Source: Nocardia acidivorans NBRC 108247 (lineage in GTDB: Bacteria; Actinomycetota; Actinomycetes; Mycobacteriales; Mycobacteriaceae). Taken from it: a DNA stretch of 64,000 nt. The translations under genes were made by a program, and so were the position numbers. The stretch is from contig NZ_BDAW01000057.1 in NCBI RefSeq assembly GCF_001625085.1, forward strand, positions 1 through 64,000, read 5' to 3'. Shown piece after piece: positions 32,237-41,367 of this stretch (its first letter is position 1; every line of letters starts with the position of its first letter). The notes under the pieces are model-generated. The model saw only the letters and a list, made by a program, of their open reading frames with translations. It made no database searches and was not told the DNA's origin.

Positions 32237-34195
32237 GTGACCCGCATGGGAATTCGGAGATCGCACCGGCCGCTGGCCGTACTGGCCCTGCTGAGCCTGA
32301 CGGCGACCGGTATCACCGCGTGCACGCACGACATCTCCGCGGCCAAGCCGCAGCTCAACGGCAATCGGGTGGCTATCGCCATTTCCGGGGGCACCGCCGA
32401 GGTGGACACCGCCTCGCTGGCGGTCGACGCGATCAGCGGCGGACAGCGGCTCGAACTCTCGGCCCCGGCCGCGGACCGGCTGGGGCCGCCCGGGGATATC
32501 GAGGTCGAGGGCACCACCGCGCGGTGGAGCTATCCGGACCGGGAACTCACCGCCACCGCTTTCGCCACCGACGGCCGCCTGCGCATCGAACTGCACAGCG
32601 ACCGGGACGGGCAGCTGGTCTGGCCGATCACCGGCGGTGACAAATCCGCCACCGCACTCCAGATTCCGCGCGGTGAGGGATTGTCGCTACCGGTGCGCGA
32701 TGCCTTCTGGAATGGTCCGGACACCGGTCTCGTCGGCACGGATCTGCCGCTCACCTCCGCACTCACCATGCCGTTCTGGGGGTACACCCTCGGCGGGCGC
32801 GGCGTCAGCTATGTAGTGCCGACCGATATCGGCAGCAGTCTCACCGTGCGGTCGCAGGACGGGTCGCTGCGCGCGCACGCCGCACACGATTTCGACGATC
32901 GCGCGGGCGCCCGCGATTACGCGGTCACCTTCGCGCTCACCGACGATTCACCGGTCGCCGCGGCGGCCGACTATCGCGAACAGCTCATCGCCCAGGGCGA
33001 TTTCGTCTCGCTGCGCGACAAGATCGACCGCAATCCGGCGAATGCCCGACTGCTGGGCGCGTTCCACGCCTACCTGTGGGGTGACGGCCGCAGTCCCGAG
33101 GCCGTCCGGCAGCTACGCGATCTGGGGGTGAGCCGCATGTGGCTGGGCTACGACGCCGACGACCATCCGATGAGCGCACAGGCCGTGGACGAGGCCAAAG
33201 CCGCCGGATACCTTGCCGGACCCTATGATTCGTGGGACAACGCCCAGGATCCGGGTACCGCCGACAATCCGGTCTCGCGCTGGCCCGGTGCGATCTGGCC
33301 GCAGGGTTGCGTCCACGGTGCCGACGGCACCCCGGAGAAGGGCTTCGGCGGTCGCGGCTGTTACGTGAGTTCACAAGCGCTGAAACAGGATCCGACGCTG
33401 TATCAGGATCGGTACGCACAGCTGTCCGGCAATGGCGCGAACACCTACTTCCTCGATGTCGATGCCGCCGGTGACTTCTTCGACGACTACACCGCCGCGC
33501 ACGCGATGAATCAGCGGCAGGATCGCGCCAACCGGCTCGAGCGGATGAAGTGGGTGGACGATCGAGGTCAGGTGCTGGGCTCGGAGGCCGCCGGAGCCTG
33601 GGCCGCACCGGTGCTGGCCTTCAATCACGGTGCGCAGAACCCGATCTCGGATGAGCTGTGGAAGCTGCAACGCGATCGCGAGGTATGGGGTGCGTACTAT
33701 CCCGAGGCCGCGCCCAAGGTGTTCTTCCAACCGGTCGACCTGCCGGAGCCGCTGGTGCGGGCCATGTTCGATCCCGCCTACCGCGTCCCGCTCTATGAAA
33801 CGGTGCTGCACGACTCGCTGGTGAATGTGGACCGCTGGGAGCTCTCGTATTACAAACTGCCGCGGCAGCGGACCATGCGCGCCCTCACCGCGATCCTCAA
33901 CAACACCCCGCTCAACTTCGCCCTGGACCGCGCCACACTGACCGAGCACGGTCCGGAAATCGCTCGGCTGCAACAGTTCTTCGCTCCGCTGCACGAGGTC
34001 GCGGGCACCGAGGCCATGACCGACTTCCGGTGGCTCACCGGCGACCATCAGGTACAGCGCACCGTCTTCGGCGACGGCGCACTGACCGTCACGGCCAATT
34101 TCGGTGGCGCCCCCTATCAGGGCCTGCCGGGTGGCTGTGCGGACGCGCGGTTGAAGGGCGATAAGACGCCCCGGCGACTGTGTCCGGCACAGTGA
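32237..34195 (+). CDS. Glycoside-hydrolase-like lipoprotein
   Basis: A 652-residue lipoprotein (lipobox TGITAC near residue 30). The N-terminal 200 residues look like a beta-sandwich. The centre reads as a (beta/alpha)8 barrel with LRDLGVSRMWLGYD, TYFLDVDAAGDFFDDY and LGSEAAGAW; the C-terminal part is a beta domain. The Asp in FLDVD and Glu in GSE are plausible catalytic residues, reminiscent of GH101-like enzymes, but the family is uncertain. GAGGG sits 5 bases before the GTG. It diverges from the two-component genes (67 bases) and overlaps the next gene. Confidence 0.6.
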   Translation: MTRMGIRRSHRPLAVLALLSLTATGITACTHDISAAKPQLNGNRVAIAISGGTAEVDTASLAVDAISGGQRLELSAPAADRLGPPGDIEVEGTTARWSYPDRELTATAFATDGRLRIELHSDRDGQLVWPITGGDKSATALQIPRGEGLSLPVRDAFWNGPDTGLVGTDLPLTSALTMPFWGYTLGGRGVSYVVPTDIGSSLTVRSQDGSLRAHAAHDFDDRAGARDYAVTFALTDDSPVAAAADYREQLIAQGDFVSLRDKIDRNPANARLLGAFHAYLWGDGRSPEAVRQLRDLGVSRMWLGYDADDHPMSAQAVDEAKAAGYLAGPYDSWDNAQDPGTADNPVSRWPGAIWPQGCVHGADGTPEKGFGGRGCYVSSQALKQDPTLYQDRYAQLSGNGANTYFLDVDAAGDFFDDYTAAHAMNQRQDRANRLERMKWVDDRGQVLGSEAAGAWAAPVLAFNHGAQNPISDELWKLQRDREVWGAYYPEAAPKVFFQPVDLPEPLVRAMFDPAYRVPLYETVLHDSLVNVDRWELSYYKLPRQRTMRALTAILNNTPLNFALDRATLTEHGPEIARLQQFFAPLHEVAGTEAMTDFRWLTGDHQVQRTVFGDGALTVTANFGGAPYQGLPGGCADARLKGDKTPRRLCPAQ

Positions 34196-35145
34196 ATCAG
34201 GTGGCGACCCGCCGCGGCGGGCAGGTGACCGTATTCGCCGGTGCGGCAGCACTTCTCACCCTCGTCCTGCTGGGGCACCGCCGGATGCCCGATATCGGCG
34301 GGCTGGGCGTCGCGCTCGATACCGCCGCTCCCTGGCTGGGCGCGCTCATCCCGGTACTGGCCGTGGTCGCGGTGCTGTGCCGCTGTCCCGCCGGTGCGGT
34401 CGCCGCGCTGGCCCCACTATCGGCCTGGGCGTACCTGTTCGGCTCCTGGTGGGCGCCCGTTCCCAGCACGCACCCGGTACCGGCCTCGACGGATCTGCGC
34501 ATCGTCTCGCAGAATCTGTTCGCCGCCAACACCTCTCCGCTCGCCACCGCCCGCGCCCTGGTCGCCACCCACGCGGACGTCATCGCGGTGCAGGAGCTGG
34601 GCGGCGCCAATCGTGAACCATCCGTGCGGATCCTGGACGATGCGTACCCCTACCGCGCCGAATTCGGCACCGTCGCGCTGTGGAGCCGCTACCCGGTCTC
34701 GGACACCACCCCCATCGATGTCGGAGTCGACTGGTATCGGGGTCTGCGCACCCATATCGCCACGCCCACGGGCGATCTCGTGGTCTACGTGGTGCACCTG
34801 CCGTCCGTTCGGCTCGATGACACCGCCACCCGCAATCATGGCCTGAGCCTGCTCTCCGGCGAACTCACCGCCGAGCGCGCCGAACGTGTCGTGGTGGCGG
34901 GCGATTTCAACACCGCGGGCACCGACCGGCACTGGACCGGTTTCGCCCCCGGCTACCGCGATATCCATTCCGGCGCGGCCTTCACCTGGCCCGCGGCCGT
35001 CCCGCTCGCCAGACTCGATCACATCCTGGTGCGCGGCGTACAGATCACCGGCACCTCGGTATCGCGCCTGCCCGGCCCCGACCATCGTGCGGTATCGGCC
35101 GACCTCGGGTCAGGACACTGCGATCGGTGCACTTCGAATCGATAG
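34192..35145 (+). CDS. Membrane-anchored endonuclease/exonuclease/phosphatase protein
   Basis: A 317-residue protein. Three hydrophobic segments in residues 10-90 precede an EEP domain starting LRIVSQNLFAANT. EEP motifs present: QELGG, ALWSRYPV, VVHLPS, VVAGDFNTAG, ARLDHILV and GPDHRAVSADL. EEP enzymes hydrolyse phosphodiesters in nucleic acids or lipids; this outward-facing architecture suggests an envelope substrate. The GTG at 34192 overlaps the upstream stop; GTG 34180 is an alternative. Confidence 0.8.
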   Translation: MNQVATRRGGQVTVFAGAAALLTLVLLGHRRMPDIGGLGVALDTAAPWLGALIPVLAVVAVLCRCPAGAVAALAPLSAWAYLFGSWWAPVPSTHPVPASTDLRIVSQNLFAANTSPLATARALVATHADVIAVQELGGANREPSVRILDDAYPYRAEFGTVALWSRYPVSDTTPIDVGVDWYRGLRTHIATPTGDLVVYVVHLPSVRLDDTATRNHGLSLLSGELTAERAERVVVAGDFNTAGTDRHWTGFAPGYRDIHSGAAFTWPAAVPLARLDHILVRGVQITGTSVSRLPGPDHRAVSADLGSGHCDRCTSNR

Positions 35146-35458
35146 TCCGAGAACGGGAATCGCCGATGTCCGCGCCGCGCGCGGAAGAAGCCGGACGGGC
35201 GGCTATAGGTGCTGTCACCCTGCGAATTCCGGTATGAACCCCGGCGGCGATACCGCCGGGGCCCGCGCCGATGACCGCCACCTCGTGGTCCGGGACCGAA
35301 TCCTCCGGTGCTGACGTTCGGTTCGACGCTGTGACCACGATGTCATGCCTTCCGAAAGCGGTACCGTTGTCACTCCAGCCCAGATTTGTCTGGGACAGTG
35401 ATCAAGGGCTGCTGTCGCCGGAAGGATGCGATACCGGGACCTACTGCGGCGCAGGCGA
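35146..35458. other. Intergenic between convergent units
   Basis: Apart from the monooxygenase remnant and its hairpin, nothing else is recognised here. The genes on either side converge on this region. Confidence 0.4.
35212..35338 (-). pseudogene. N-terminal remnant of an FAD-dependent monooxygenase
   Basis: The minus-strand frame from ATG 35338 reads SVPDHEVAVIGAGPGGIAAG, the first FAD-binding beta-alpha-beta of flavin monooxygenases (GxGxxG). After GV the sequence becomes unrelated, so only about 35 codons survive. The same bases form a 9-bp hairpin (35239-35261) that could terminate the upstream plus-strand operon. Confidence 0.5.
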
Positions 35459-36898
35459 TTACCCGGCAGCGGCATCCCGTTTCGCCGTGGCCGCCCGCCG
35501 CGTTCGAGCCGCGGTGAGGTCGACCGGTCCGCCGGTGTGGGCTCGGTGTCGCTGCACCACCTCCGCCAATTCCGGTGACCAGCGCAGCATTTCGGCCCGC
35601 AGCGGACCGGTGGTGCCGAGCTGGCAGATCAGGCCCAGCAGGGTGAGGATCGAGCGGGCGAACGGGGTGTAGAAGGCGGGCATGGTGAGCTGGCGGTTCA
35701 CATTGCTCAGCTGCGGACTCATTCCCGAGCGCACCCGATCCCGCAGCCAGGCGCTGTCCGCGCGAAAAGTGTCGTGCCGCAGCAGATCGGTATAGGGGAG
35801 TAGCTGTTCGGTCAGCGCCCGCACATCGAACGGCGTCTCGAAATCGGCGAAACCGTGCCGCCGCATGGCCGCGTCCAGATCGGCCGGGGTGCCGTTGAAG
35901 AGGGCGTCGGCGACATCGTGCACCAGCAGCGGGAATTCCGGCGGCGGCCAGGGAACGCAGGCCCCGAAATCGACCACGCCGAGCCTGCCGTCCGGGAGCA
36001 CCCGGAAATTTCCCGGATGCGGATCGCAATAGAGCAGTCCCGACCGCTCGGGCGCGGAGAGCACGAAACGCAGCGCGAGCATCCCGACCCGGTCCCGTTC
36101 GGGTTGTGCGCCACCGGCGATCAGCCGGGTGAGGGGAATGCCGTCCAGCCATTCGCTGACGATCACATCGCCGCGCTGGGCCAGCACCCCGGGCACCCGG
36201 AAGTCCGGATCATTGGCGAAGGCGGCCGCGAAGACCCGCTGCTGTTCGGCCTCGGCCGCGAAATCCAGTTCGGCGATGACACATTCGGAGAGCTGATCGG
36301 TGAGCGCGCGAATATCGGCATTCGGCACGAAGACCGATGCCAGGCCGGACATGCGTCGCACCTGTTCCAGATCGCTGTGAATCGCCTGGCGCGCACCGGG
36401 ATACATGACCTTGACCGCCACCGCGCGGCCGTCATGCCATACCGCGCGATGCACCTGCCCGATGGTGGCCGAGGCGGCGCGCCGATCGTCGAAGGACTGG
36501 AATTCCGCGCGCCAATCCGGGCCGAACGACTCCGCGAGCACCGTGTGCACGGTGCGCGGGAGCATGGGCGGGGTGGCGTCCTGTAACCGGCTCAGCGCGA
36601 TGCGATACGGTTCGGCGAGTTCGGGCGAGAGGCCCAGCTCGTACAGGGCCAGCAATTGCCCCAGCTTGGCGGCGAACCCCTTCAATTCGCCGAGCACCTC
36701 GAAGAAATGCTGTGCGGTGCGGCGTTGAATCTCCATATTCACAACGTCGGCGGGCTGTCCGAATGCTCGTTTGCCCAGCCCCGCGGCTCGCCGTCCGGCG
36801 AAGGCGATGGGCAGCGCCGCCAATTTGGCATTGCGAACCGCGCTGCGCGCAGGCGGATTCCCGCCGCTGTCCACGCCCCCGATGCGTCGAACCGTCAT
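35459..36898 (-). CDS. ABC1/UbiB-family atypical kinase
   Basis: A 479-residue ABC1 protein. Seen: the family KxGQ motif in GFAAKLGQLLAL, ASATIGQVHRAV (Ala-rich loop), AVKVMYPG (ATP Lys), CDPHPGNF (catalytic loop) and VVDFGACV (Mg Asp). UbiB/ABC1 proteins are ATPases that support prenyl-lipid (quinone) metabolism; bacterial copies without ubiquinone genes are of unknown role. The ATG at 36898 gives the conserved start; an in-frame upstream start is disfavoured. No transmembrane tail like that of UbiB is evident. Confidence 0.9.
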   Translation of the reverse strand: MTVRRIGGVDSGGNPPARSAVRNAKLAALPIAFAGRRAAGLGKRAFGQPADVVNMEIQRRTAQHFFEVLGELKGFAAKLGQLLALYELGLSPELAEPYRIALSRLQDATPPMLPRTVHTVLAESFGPDWRAEFQSFDDRRAASATIGQVHRAVWHDGRAVAVKVMYPGARQAIHSDLEQVRRMSGLASVFVPNADIRALTDQLSECVIAELDFAAEAEQQRVFAAAFANDPDFRVPGVLAQRGDVIVSEWLDGIPLTRLIAGGAQPERDRVGMLALRFVLSAPERSGLLYCDPHPGNFRVLPDGRLGVVDFGACVPWPPPEFPLLVHDVADALFNGTPADLDAAMRRHGFADFETPFDVRALTEQLLPYTDLLRHDTFRADSAWLRDRVRSGMSPQLSNVNRQLTMPAFYTPFARSILTLLGLICQLGTTGPLRAEMLRWSPELAEVVQRHRAHTGGPVDLTAARTRRAATAKRDAAAG

Positions 36899-37014
36899 CC
36901 AATCAACCCCTCGCGCTCTCACTCCGTGCGCCAGGGGCAGTGTGCCACGGTGTGAAACCAAGCGGTCCGGAATGCCGGGATAGTCCGCCGGTATCCCGAA
37001 TGGTGGGATGGGAT

Positions 37015-37803
37015 TCAGCGCTGCCGCGCGGCCAGTCGAGCCAGATCCGAGAGGCGGTAGGCGCGGGCGATTTCCGCGGGGGTGAAGGGGTCGCCGGCGC
37101 GGACGAAGGTCATCGTCTCGATCTCGAGTACCGTTCCGCTCGTGGAGAGTTCGGGCTCGACGGCCGAAACATATTGCGCGCCCAGTAGTTCCGCGATGAC
37201 CAGGGGCAGCTCCTCGGGATCGGTGGCCACCCGCGCGGCGAGCCCGAGCGCACGGGTCTGCCCGTCCACCAGGGTGAGCGCGGAGGCGGGCCAGATGCCG
37301 ACCGCTCGGCCGCCCGCGCGGTCGATGGCAGTGCTCAGGCGCGGCGGTCCGACATCGGCCGGGGTCGAGACCACCAGTTCATCGAGTACGCCGTCCTCGA
37401 GATGGTGCACATGGACGGTGAGAATATTCGCGTGCCGGTAGGCCAGCTGCTTGGCCAGCAACTCCAGCCGACCCGGAGTGTTGTCCAGCCGCACGCGAAT
37501 TCGCCACAGCAGCTCGGCGCTGTCCAGGCGACGGCGATGACTCAATTCGGGTCCGTGCAGCCATCGGGCAAGGTAGCGCATGGCCCCGGGCTCCACCACC
37601 CAGATAACGAGAATGGTGGTGGTGATGGTCAATATGGCGACGGCGGCCAGATAGGGCAGTTCCAGATGCAGCACGAGCGCGTGCAGAGCCAATTCGACGG
37701 GGAAGACCGCGGCCAGCTTGGCGAGCGTGAGCCGGGTGCGACGGGGATGGGGCAGGCGACCGCATATTTCGCATGCCAGCGCATGAACCTCGGATTGCCT
37801 CAT
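37015..37803 (-). CDS. Membrane protein with cytoplasmic ACT domain
   Basis: A 262-residue protein. After a short N-terminal part with CEICGRLPHP (a two-Cys motif), two membrane spans lie at about 35-75 (LAAVFPVELALHALVLHLEL and YLAAVAILTITTTILVIWVV). An ACT-like domain follows (RLDNTPGRLELLAKQLAYRHANILTV). ACT domains bind amino acids; the combination suggests a membrane sensor. The ribosome site is weak, so start 37803 is tentative. Confidence 0.7.
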   Translation of the reverse strand: MRQSEVHALACEICGRLPHPRRTRLTLAKLAAVFPVELALHALVLHLELPYLAAVAILTITTTILVIWVVEPGAMRYLARWLHGPELSHRRRLDSAELLWRIRVRLDNTPGRLELLAKQLAYRHANILTVHVHHLEDGVLDELVVSTPADVGPPRLSTAIDRAGGRAVGIWPASALTLVDGQTRALGLAARVATDPEELPLVIAELLGAQYVSAVEPELSTSGTVLEIETMTFVRAGDPFTPAEIARAYRLSDLARLAARQR

Positions 37804-37944
37804 ATTCACCAGCCTGCGGTGCCGAGGTTTCCGCACTGTACCGCGGTGTAAAGAGGTCGTGACGGCGAGCGGTGAAAGCGTTGCGGCAGCGGCGAATTCG
37901 GTGAGGCCGGACACACCTGTTCGCGTAATGTGCCGCACCGCACA

Positions 37945-38289
37945 TTATTTGCCGGTCTTCACCGGTAGGGAGCTCGCGAAGGCGATTCCGCGTTCGACCC
38001 ATTCGATGAGCGCCGCATCGGACTCGACGGTCTCGGCGGTGACGCGAAGCCAGCCGCGCGTCTCGCGCCCACCCATGACCATGGCCTCCACCGCGCCGGG
38101 CACCAGCAGTTCGGTGTAGCGCTCGGGTGAGACACGCACCAGCAATCCGCCCTTACCGCTGGCGGCGACCGCCATATTGCCGCCGAGCAGGAATGCCAGG
38201 CCGCCGAACATCTTCTTCTCGACCACCTCCGGCAGCATCGGCCCGAGGGCGTCCCGAATCCGGTCGGCCAAAATCTCGTCATATGCCAT
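37945..38289 (-). CDS. TfoX N-terminal domain protein
   Basis: A 114-residue TfoX/Sxy N-domain protein: MAYDEILADRIRDALG, EKKMFGGLAFLLGGNMAVAA and LLVRVSPERYTELL. Stand-alone members are common in actinobacteria and their function is unclear; a competence role should not be assumed. Start 38289 or 38295. It diverges from the ybdK-like gene. Confidence 0.88.
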   Translation of the reverse strand: MAYDEILADRIRDALGPMLPEVVEKKMFGGLAFLLGGNMAVAASGKGGLLVRVSPERYTELLVPGAVEAMVMGGRETRGWLRVTAETVESDAALIEWVERGIAFASSLPVKTGK

Positions 38290-38375
38290 CTCCATATTCT
38301 GGCCCAGGCCACCGACATGATCCGCGCAAAAAACCGGATAAAGAGACCATTCCGGCAGGTGTCAAGGTCACCGCA

Positions 38376-39485
38376 ATGAGGTACACAGGAAAGGTGGACA
38401 CCCTGCCGACAGTCGGTGTCGAAGAGGAGTTTCTCCTGGTGGATCCGCGCACCGGTGCGCCGGTGGGCAAGAATGCCGACGTCGCCCGGACCGCGGCGGA
38501 CCTCGGCATAGATATGCAATTGGAGATCATGCGGTGCCAGGTCGAGACCAGCACCAGAATTCACACCAATTCCAGTGATCTGCTGGGCGAGTTGCGTGAA
38601 CTGCGCCGCGGGGCCGCGGCCTGCGCGGAGAAGAACGACGCGGTCCTGCTCGCGGTCGCGGTGCCGCCCGCGGTCTCGGCGGAACTGCTCGCCGTCACGG
38701 CCACCCCGCGCTATCGCCGGATCGCCGAACGCTTCGGCAGGCTGGCACAGGAGCAGGGGCTGTGTGGCTGTCATGTGCACGTCGCGGTGCCGGACCGTGA
38801 GGTGGCGCTGCATGTCGGGAACTTCCTGCGCCCTTGGCTCCCTTTGCTTTTGGCGCTCACCGCCAATTCCGCGATCTACCACGGTGACGAAACCGGTTAT
38901 GCCAGTTGGCGTAATATCCTGTGGCGGCGCTGGCCGAGTGCCGGTCCGCCACCGCATTTCGAATCGGTGCGCGAGTACGACAGTTCGGTGCAGGCCATGC
39001 TGGCGCTCGGAGTGATCCTGGATCGCAAGATGGTGTATTGGGATGTGCGCCCGTCGGTGACGTTCCCCACCGTCGAGGTGCGGGTCAGCGATGTGCCCGC
39101 CACCGTGGAGGAGTCGGCGCTGCTGGCCACCCTGGTGCGCGCGGCGGTCATGATCGCCCAGCGCAGCACCGAAACGCCGAGAATCGCGGAAGACACACTG
39201 CGCGCGGCCTATTGGCGTGCCGCGCACGGGGGTATGGACGGTCCGGCCGTCGATCCGTCGGACGGGCGCATCATCCCGGTGCAGGATCTGCTCGCCAAAC
39301 TCGTCGATCTGATCGAACCGGCGCTCAACGAACTCGGCGATCTGGGCTTCGTCAGCGATGCGCTCAGCACCCTGCTGGCGCGGGGCAACGGCGCGCACCG
39401 GCAACTCGACGCGTTTCGCGCGCGCGGCGAAATGGCCGATGTGATTGACGAATTGGCGGAGGCCACGCTCTACAGCTGCCGCTGA
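38376..39485 (+). CDS. YbdK-family carboxylate-amine (glutamate-cysteine-like) ligase
   Basis: A 369-residue ATP-dependent ligase related to GCS2. Seen: TVGVEEEFLLVDPRTG, EIMRCQVETSTRIHTN, CGCHVHVAVPDRE and VRPSVTFPTVEVRVSD. YbdK of E. coli has weak glutamate-cysteine ligase activity. In an organism using mycothiol, a different substrate or ergothioneine-type thiol is possible. AAGG lies 9 bases before the ATG. Confidence 0.9.
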   Translation: MRYTGKVDTLPTVGVEEEFLLVDPRTGAPVGKNADVARTAADLGIDMQLEIMRCQVETSTRIHTNSSDLLGELRELRRGAAACAEKNDAVLLAVAVPPAVSAELLAVTATPRYRRIAERFGRLAQEQGLCGCHVHVAVPDREVALHVGNFLRPWLPLLLALTANSAIYHGDETGYASWRNILWRRWPSAGPPPHFESVREYDSSVQAMLALGVILDRKMVYWDVRPSVTFPTVEVRVSDVPATVEESALLATLVRAAVMIAQRSTETPRIAEDTLRAAYWRAAHGGMDGPAVDPSDGRIIPVQDLLAKLVDLIEPALNELGDLGFVSDALSTLLARGNGAHRQLDAFRARGEMADVIDELAEATLYSCR

Positions 39486-39489
39486 GTGG

Positions 39490-40008
39490 CTACGGATAGA
39501 GGGTATAGGTGGTGTGGCCCTTATGCGTGGTGGACCAGTCCGCACCACCTGCCGTCGCCGCGATCAGGCTCGCAATCGCCAGGGGCACAACCAATCCCGC
39601 CATCTGCCAGCGCCGGGTGAGCGGTTTGCCCGGGGCCATGGGACGGGCGCGGGCGCCGGGCAGCGGTGGGGGCAGCGCGGCCACCTGGCTACGCACCACC
39701 ACATTGAGCAGCACCGTGATCGGATTGATGAACAGGGAGACCGGACCCCACCAGCCCTGCACCAGGGAATCCCCGGTCATATGCCGGAATACGGCCAATC
39801 CGCAGCAGCGGCAGAACGGTCCGGGCAGTTTGCGGAACTGCATGACGAAGATCAATCCGCGGTGCGCGCGGAAGTCCACCCGCACCGCCGGAGTCGAGCC
39901 GCAGTATTGGCAGTACACCCCGTTCGCGGTGCTCGGGTCGAAGTTCTCGAAGTGGTTGCGGGGCATCTCGAAGTGGTTGCGGGGCATCTCGAAGTGGTTG
40001 CGGGACAT
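39490..40008 (-). CDS. Zinc-ribbon membrane protein with N-terminal heptapeptide repeats
   Basis: A 172-residue protein. It starts with three copies of an in-frame seven-residue repeat (NHFEMPR). A Cys-rich segment follows, with CQYCGS, then CRCC some 45 residues later (a probable zinc ribbon). One or two membrane spans include VSLFINPITVLLNVVV and LVVPLAIASLIAA. It ends four bases from the convergent ybdK-like stop. The family is not named here; function unknown. Confidence 0.6.
   Translation of the reverse strand: MSRNHFEMPRNHFEMPRNHFENFDPSTANGVYCQYCGSTPAVRVDFRAHRGLIFVMQFRKLPGPFCRCCGLAVFRHMTGDSLVQGWWGPVSLFINPITVLLNVVVRSQVAALPPPLPGARARPMAPGKPLTRRWQMAGLVVPLAIASLIAATAGGADWSTTHKGHTTYTLYP
39944..40006 (-). 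repeat. Three tandem 21-bp units at a gene start
   Basis: Three nearly identical 21-base units (CTCGAAGTGGTTGCGGGGCA core on the plus strand) encode the repeated peptide at the N-terminus of the zinc-ribbon membrane protein. The first and last units differ by one or two bases. The high identity suggests recent slippage. Confidence 0.75.
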
Positions 40009-40082
40009 GGACACGCGTGGCGATCTCCCCGGGAGCGGCTGGAAACCGCCGTATTCAAACACACCGGGACGGTGCTCGCGCG

Positions 40083-40620
40083 CTACGCCATCGGCTGGTC
40101 GTCCACCAGAATGTTGTAGTTGACCGTATCGCCCTCGACATTGGTGGCGGTGACCGTGACACCCCAGCGGGTGGCGTCGGCCTCGGTGATCACGCAGCGC
40201 ACGGTGGAGCCGGTGGCCCCGCGCAGCAGCCCGTTGCAACTGGCGGATTTGGGGGCGGTGCCGACCTTGTTGGAGTAGAACGTGGCCACATTGGTGGCGA
40301 TATCGTCCGGGCTGACGAACTTGTCGCTGAACTCGATGTCGTAGTTGGGGGCATCGCCGTCGACCTTGGTGACCTTGGCGGTGGTCATCCAGGTCTGACC
40401 GTCCGCGGAGGTGACGGTGCACTTCTGCGTGGCGTCCACCTCGGCCTTCAAATCCCCGTCGCAGACAACGGATTTCGCGTCCTCATGGGATTTGTCGTGG
40501 AAGAGACCGCTCATCTTGATCTCGACATCGCTCTTGCTCACCGAACCGGGGGCCGGAAGAGCAACTGGTCAGCAGTATGGGTACGGAGAGGGCGGCTATC
40601 ACCGCGGCTAATTTTCGCAT
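40083..40620 (-). pseudogene. DUF4333 lipoprotein, frameshifted at a C tract
   Basis: The ATG at 40620 encodes a lipoprotein signal (MRKLAAVIAALSVPILLTSC). The body with two DUF4333-like repeats (VVCDGDLKAEVDATQKCTVT and ASCNGLLRGATGSTVRCVI) lies in another frame from about 40541. Removing one C from the five-C run at 40548-40552 (minus strand) joins them as SSGPGSVSKSDVEIK. DUF4333 proteins are secreted actinobacterial lipoproteins of unknown function. It is a real frameshift, phase variation or sequencing error. Confidence 0.75.
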
Positions 40621-40740
40621 GGCGGAATTATCCGGCCGTGCGATGGGCGTTAAGGGTGGTTTCGCCGGTAAAGACTGTGAATCGCGGCCCGAGTTCGGCG
40701 AGTCGAGCTCGGGCCGCGTCACATTCGTTCGAATATGCGG

Positions 40741-41367
40741 TCAGCTGGCGCGCTGACGCCACTCCTCGAGCTGCGGGGCCTCCGCGCCGATGGTCGTCGA
40801 GCCGCCGTGCCCGGTGTGCACCAGGGTCTCCGGCGGCAGGCTCAGCAGGCGATCCGCGATCGAGGCCACGATGGTGTCGTAATCGGAGTACGACCGACCG
40901 GTCGCACCCGGACCGCCCTGGAACAGCGTGTCACCGGTGAAGACCGCGCCCATATCGGCGGAGTAGAAGCAGACCGCGCCCGGAGCGTGCCCCGGGGTGT
41001 GCAGGACGTGCAGCTGGGTGCCGCCGATCTCGATGACCTGTTTATCGGCGAGTTCGCCGTCGGGCTCGATATCGGGATGGGTGAGCCGCCACAGCGCCAG
41101 ATCCTCGGGATGCAGCAGGATCGGCGCGCCGGTGGCCTCGGCCAGTTCGGGGGCGACGCGAATATGATCGTCATGCGCGTGCGTGGCCAGGATGGCCCGC
41201 ACCTTGCGCGTGCCGACCACATCGAGAATCGCCGGAACACTGTGCGGCGCATCGATGATGACGCATTCCAGGTCGTCGCCGACGACCCACACATTGTTCT
41301 CCACCTCGAAGGTCTCGCCATCGAGGGTGAAGGTGCCCGAGGTGGTGGCGTGATCGATATGCGCCAT
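40741..41367 (-). CDS. MBL-fold metallo-hydrolase paired with mscR
   Basis: A 208-residue metallo-beta-lactamase-fold hydrolase with THAHDDH (about 62-68), HTPGHAPGAV and FTGDTLF: the glyoxalase-II-like metal site. Its ATG overlaps the stop of the upstream mycothiol-dependent dehydrogenase by one base. This pairing is conserved in mycothiol actinobacteria (Rv2259/Rv2260 in M. tuberculosis). It most likely hydrolyses the S-formylmycothiol product or another mycothiol thioester. Confidence 0.88.
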   Translation of the reverse strand: MAHIDHATTSGTFTLDGETFEVENNVWVVGDDLECVIIDAPHSVPAILDVVGTRKVRAILATHAHDDHIRVAPELAEATGAPILLHPEDLALWRLTHPDIEPDGELADKQVIEIGGTQLHVLHTPGHAPGAVCFYSADMGAVFTGDTLFQGGPGATGRSYSDYDTIVASIADRLLSLPPETLVHTGHGGSTTIGAEAPQLEEWRQRAS

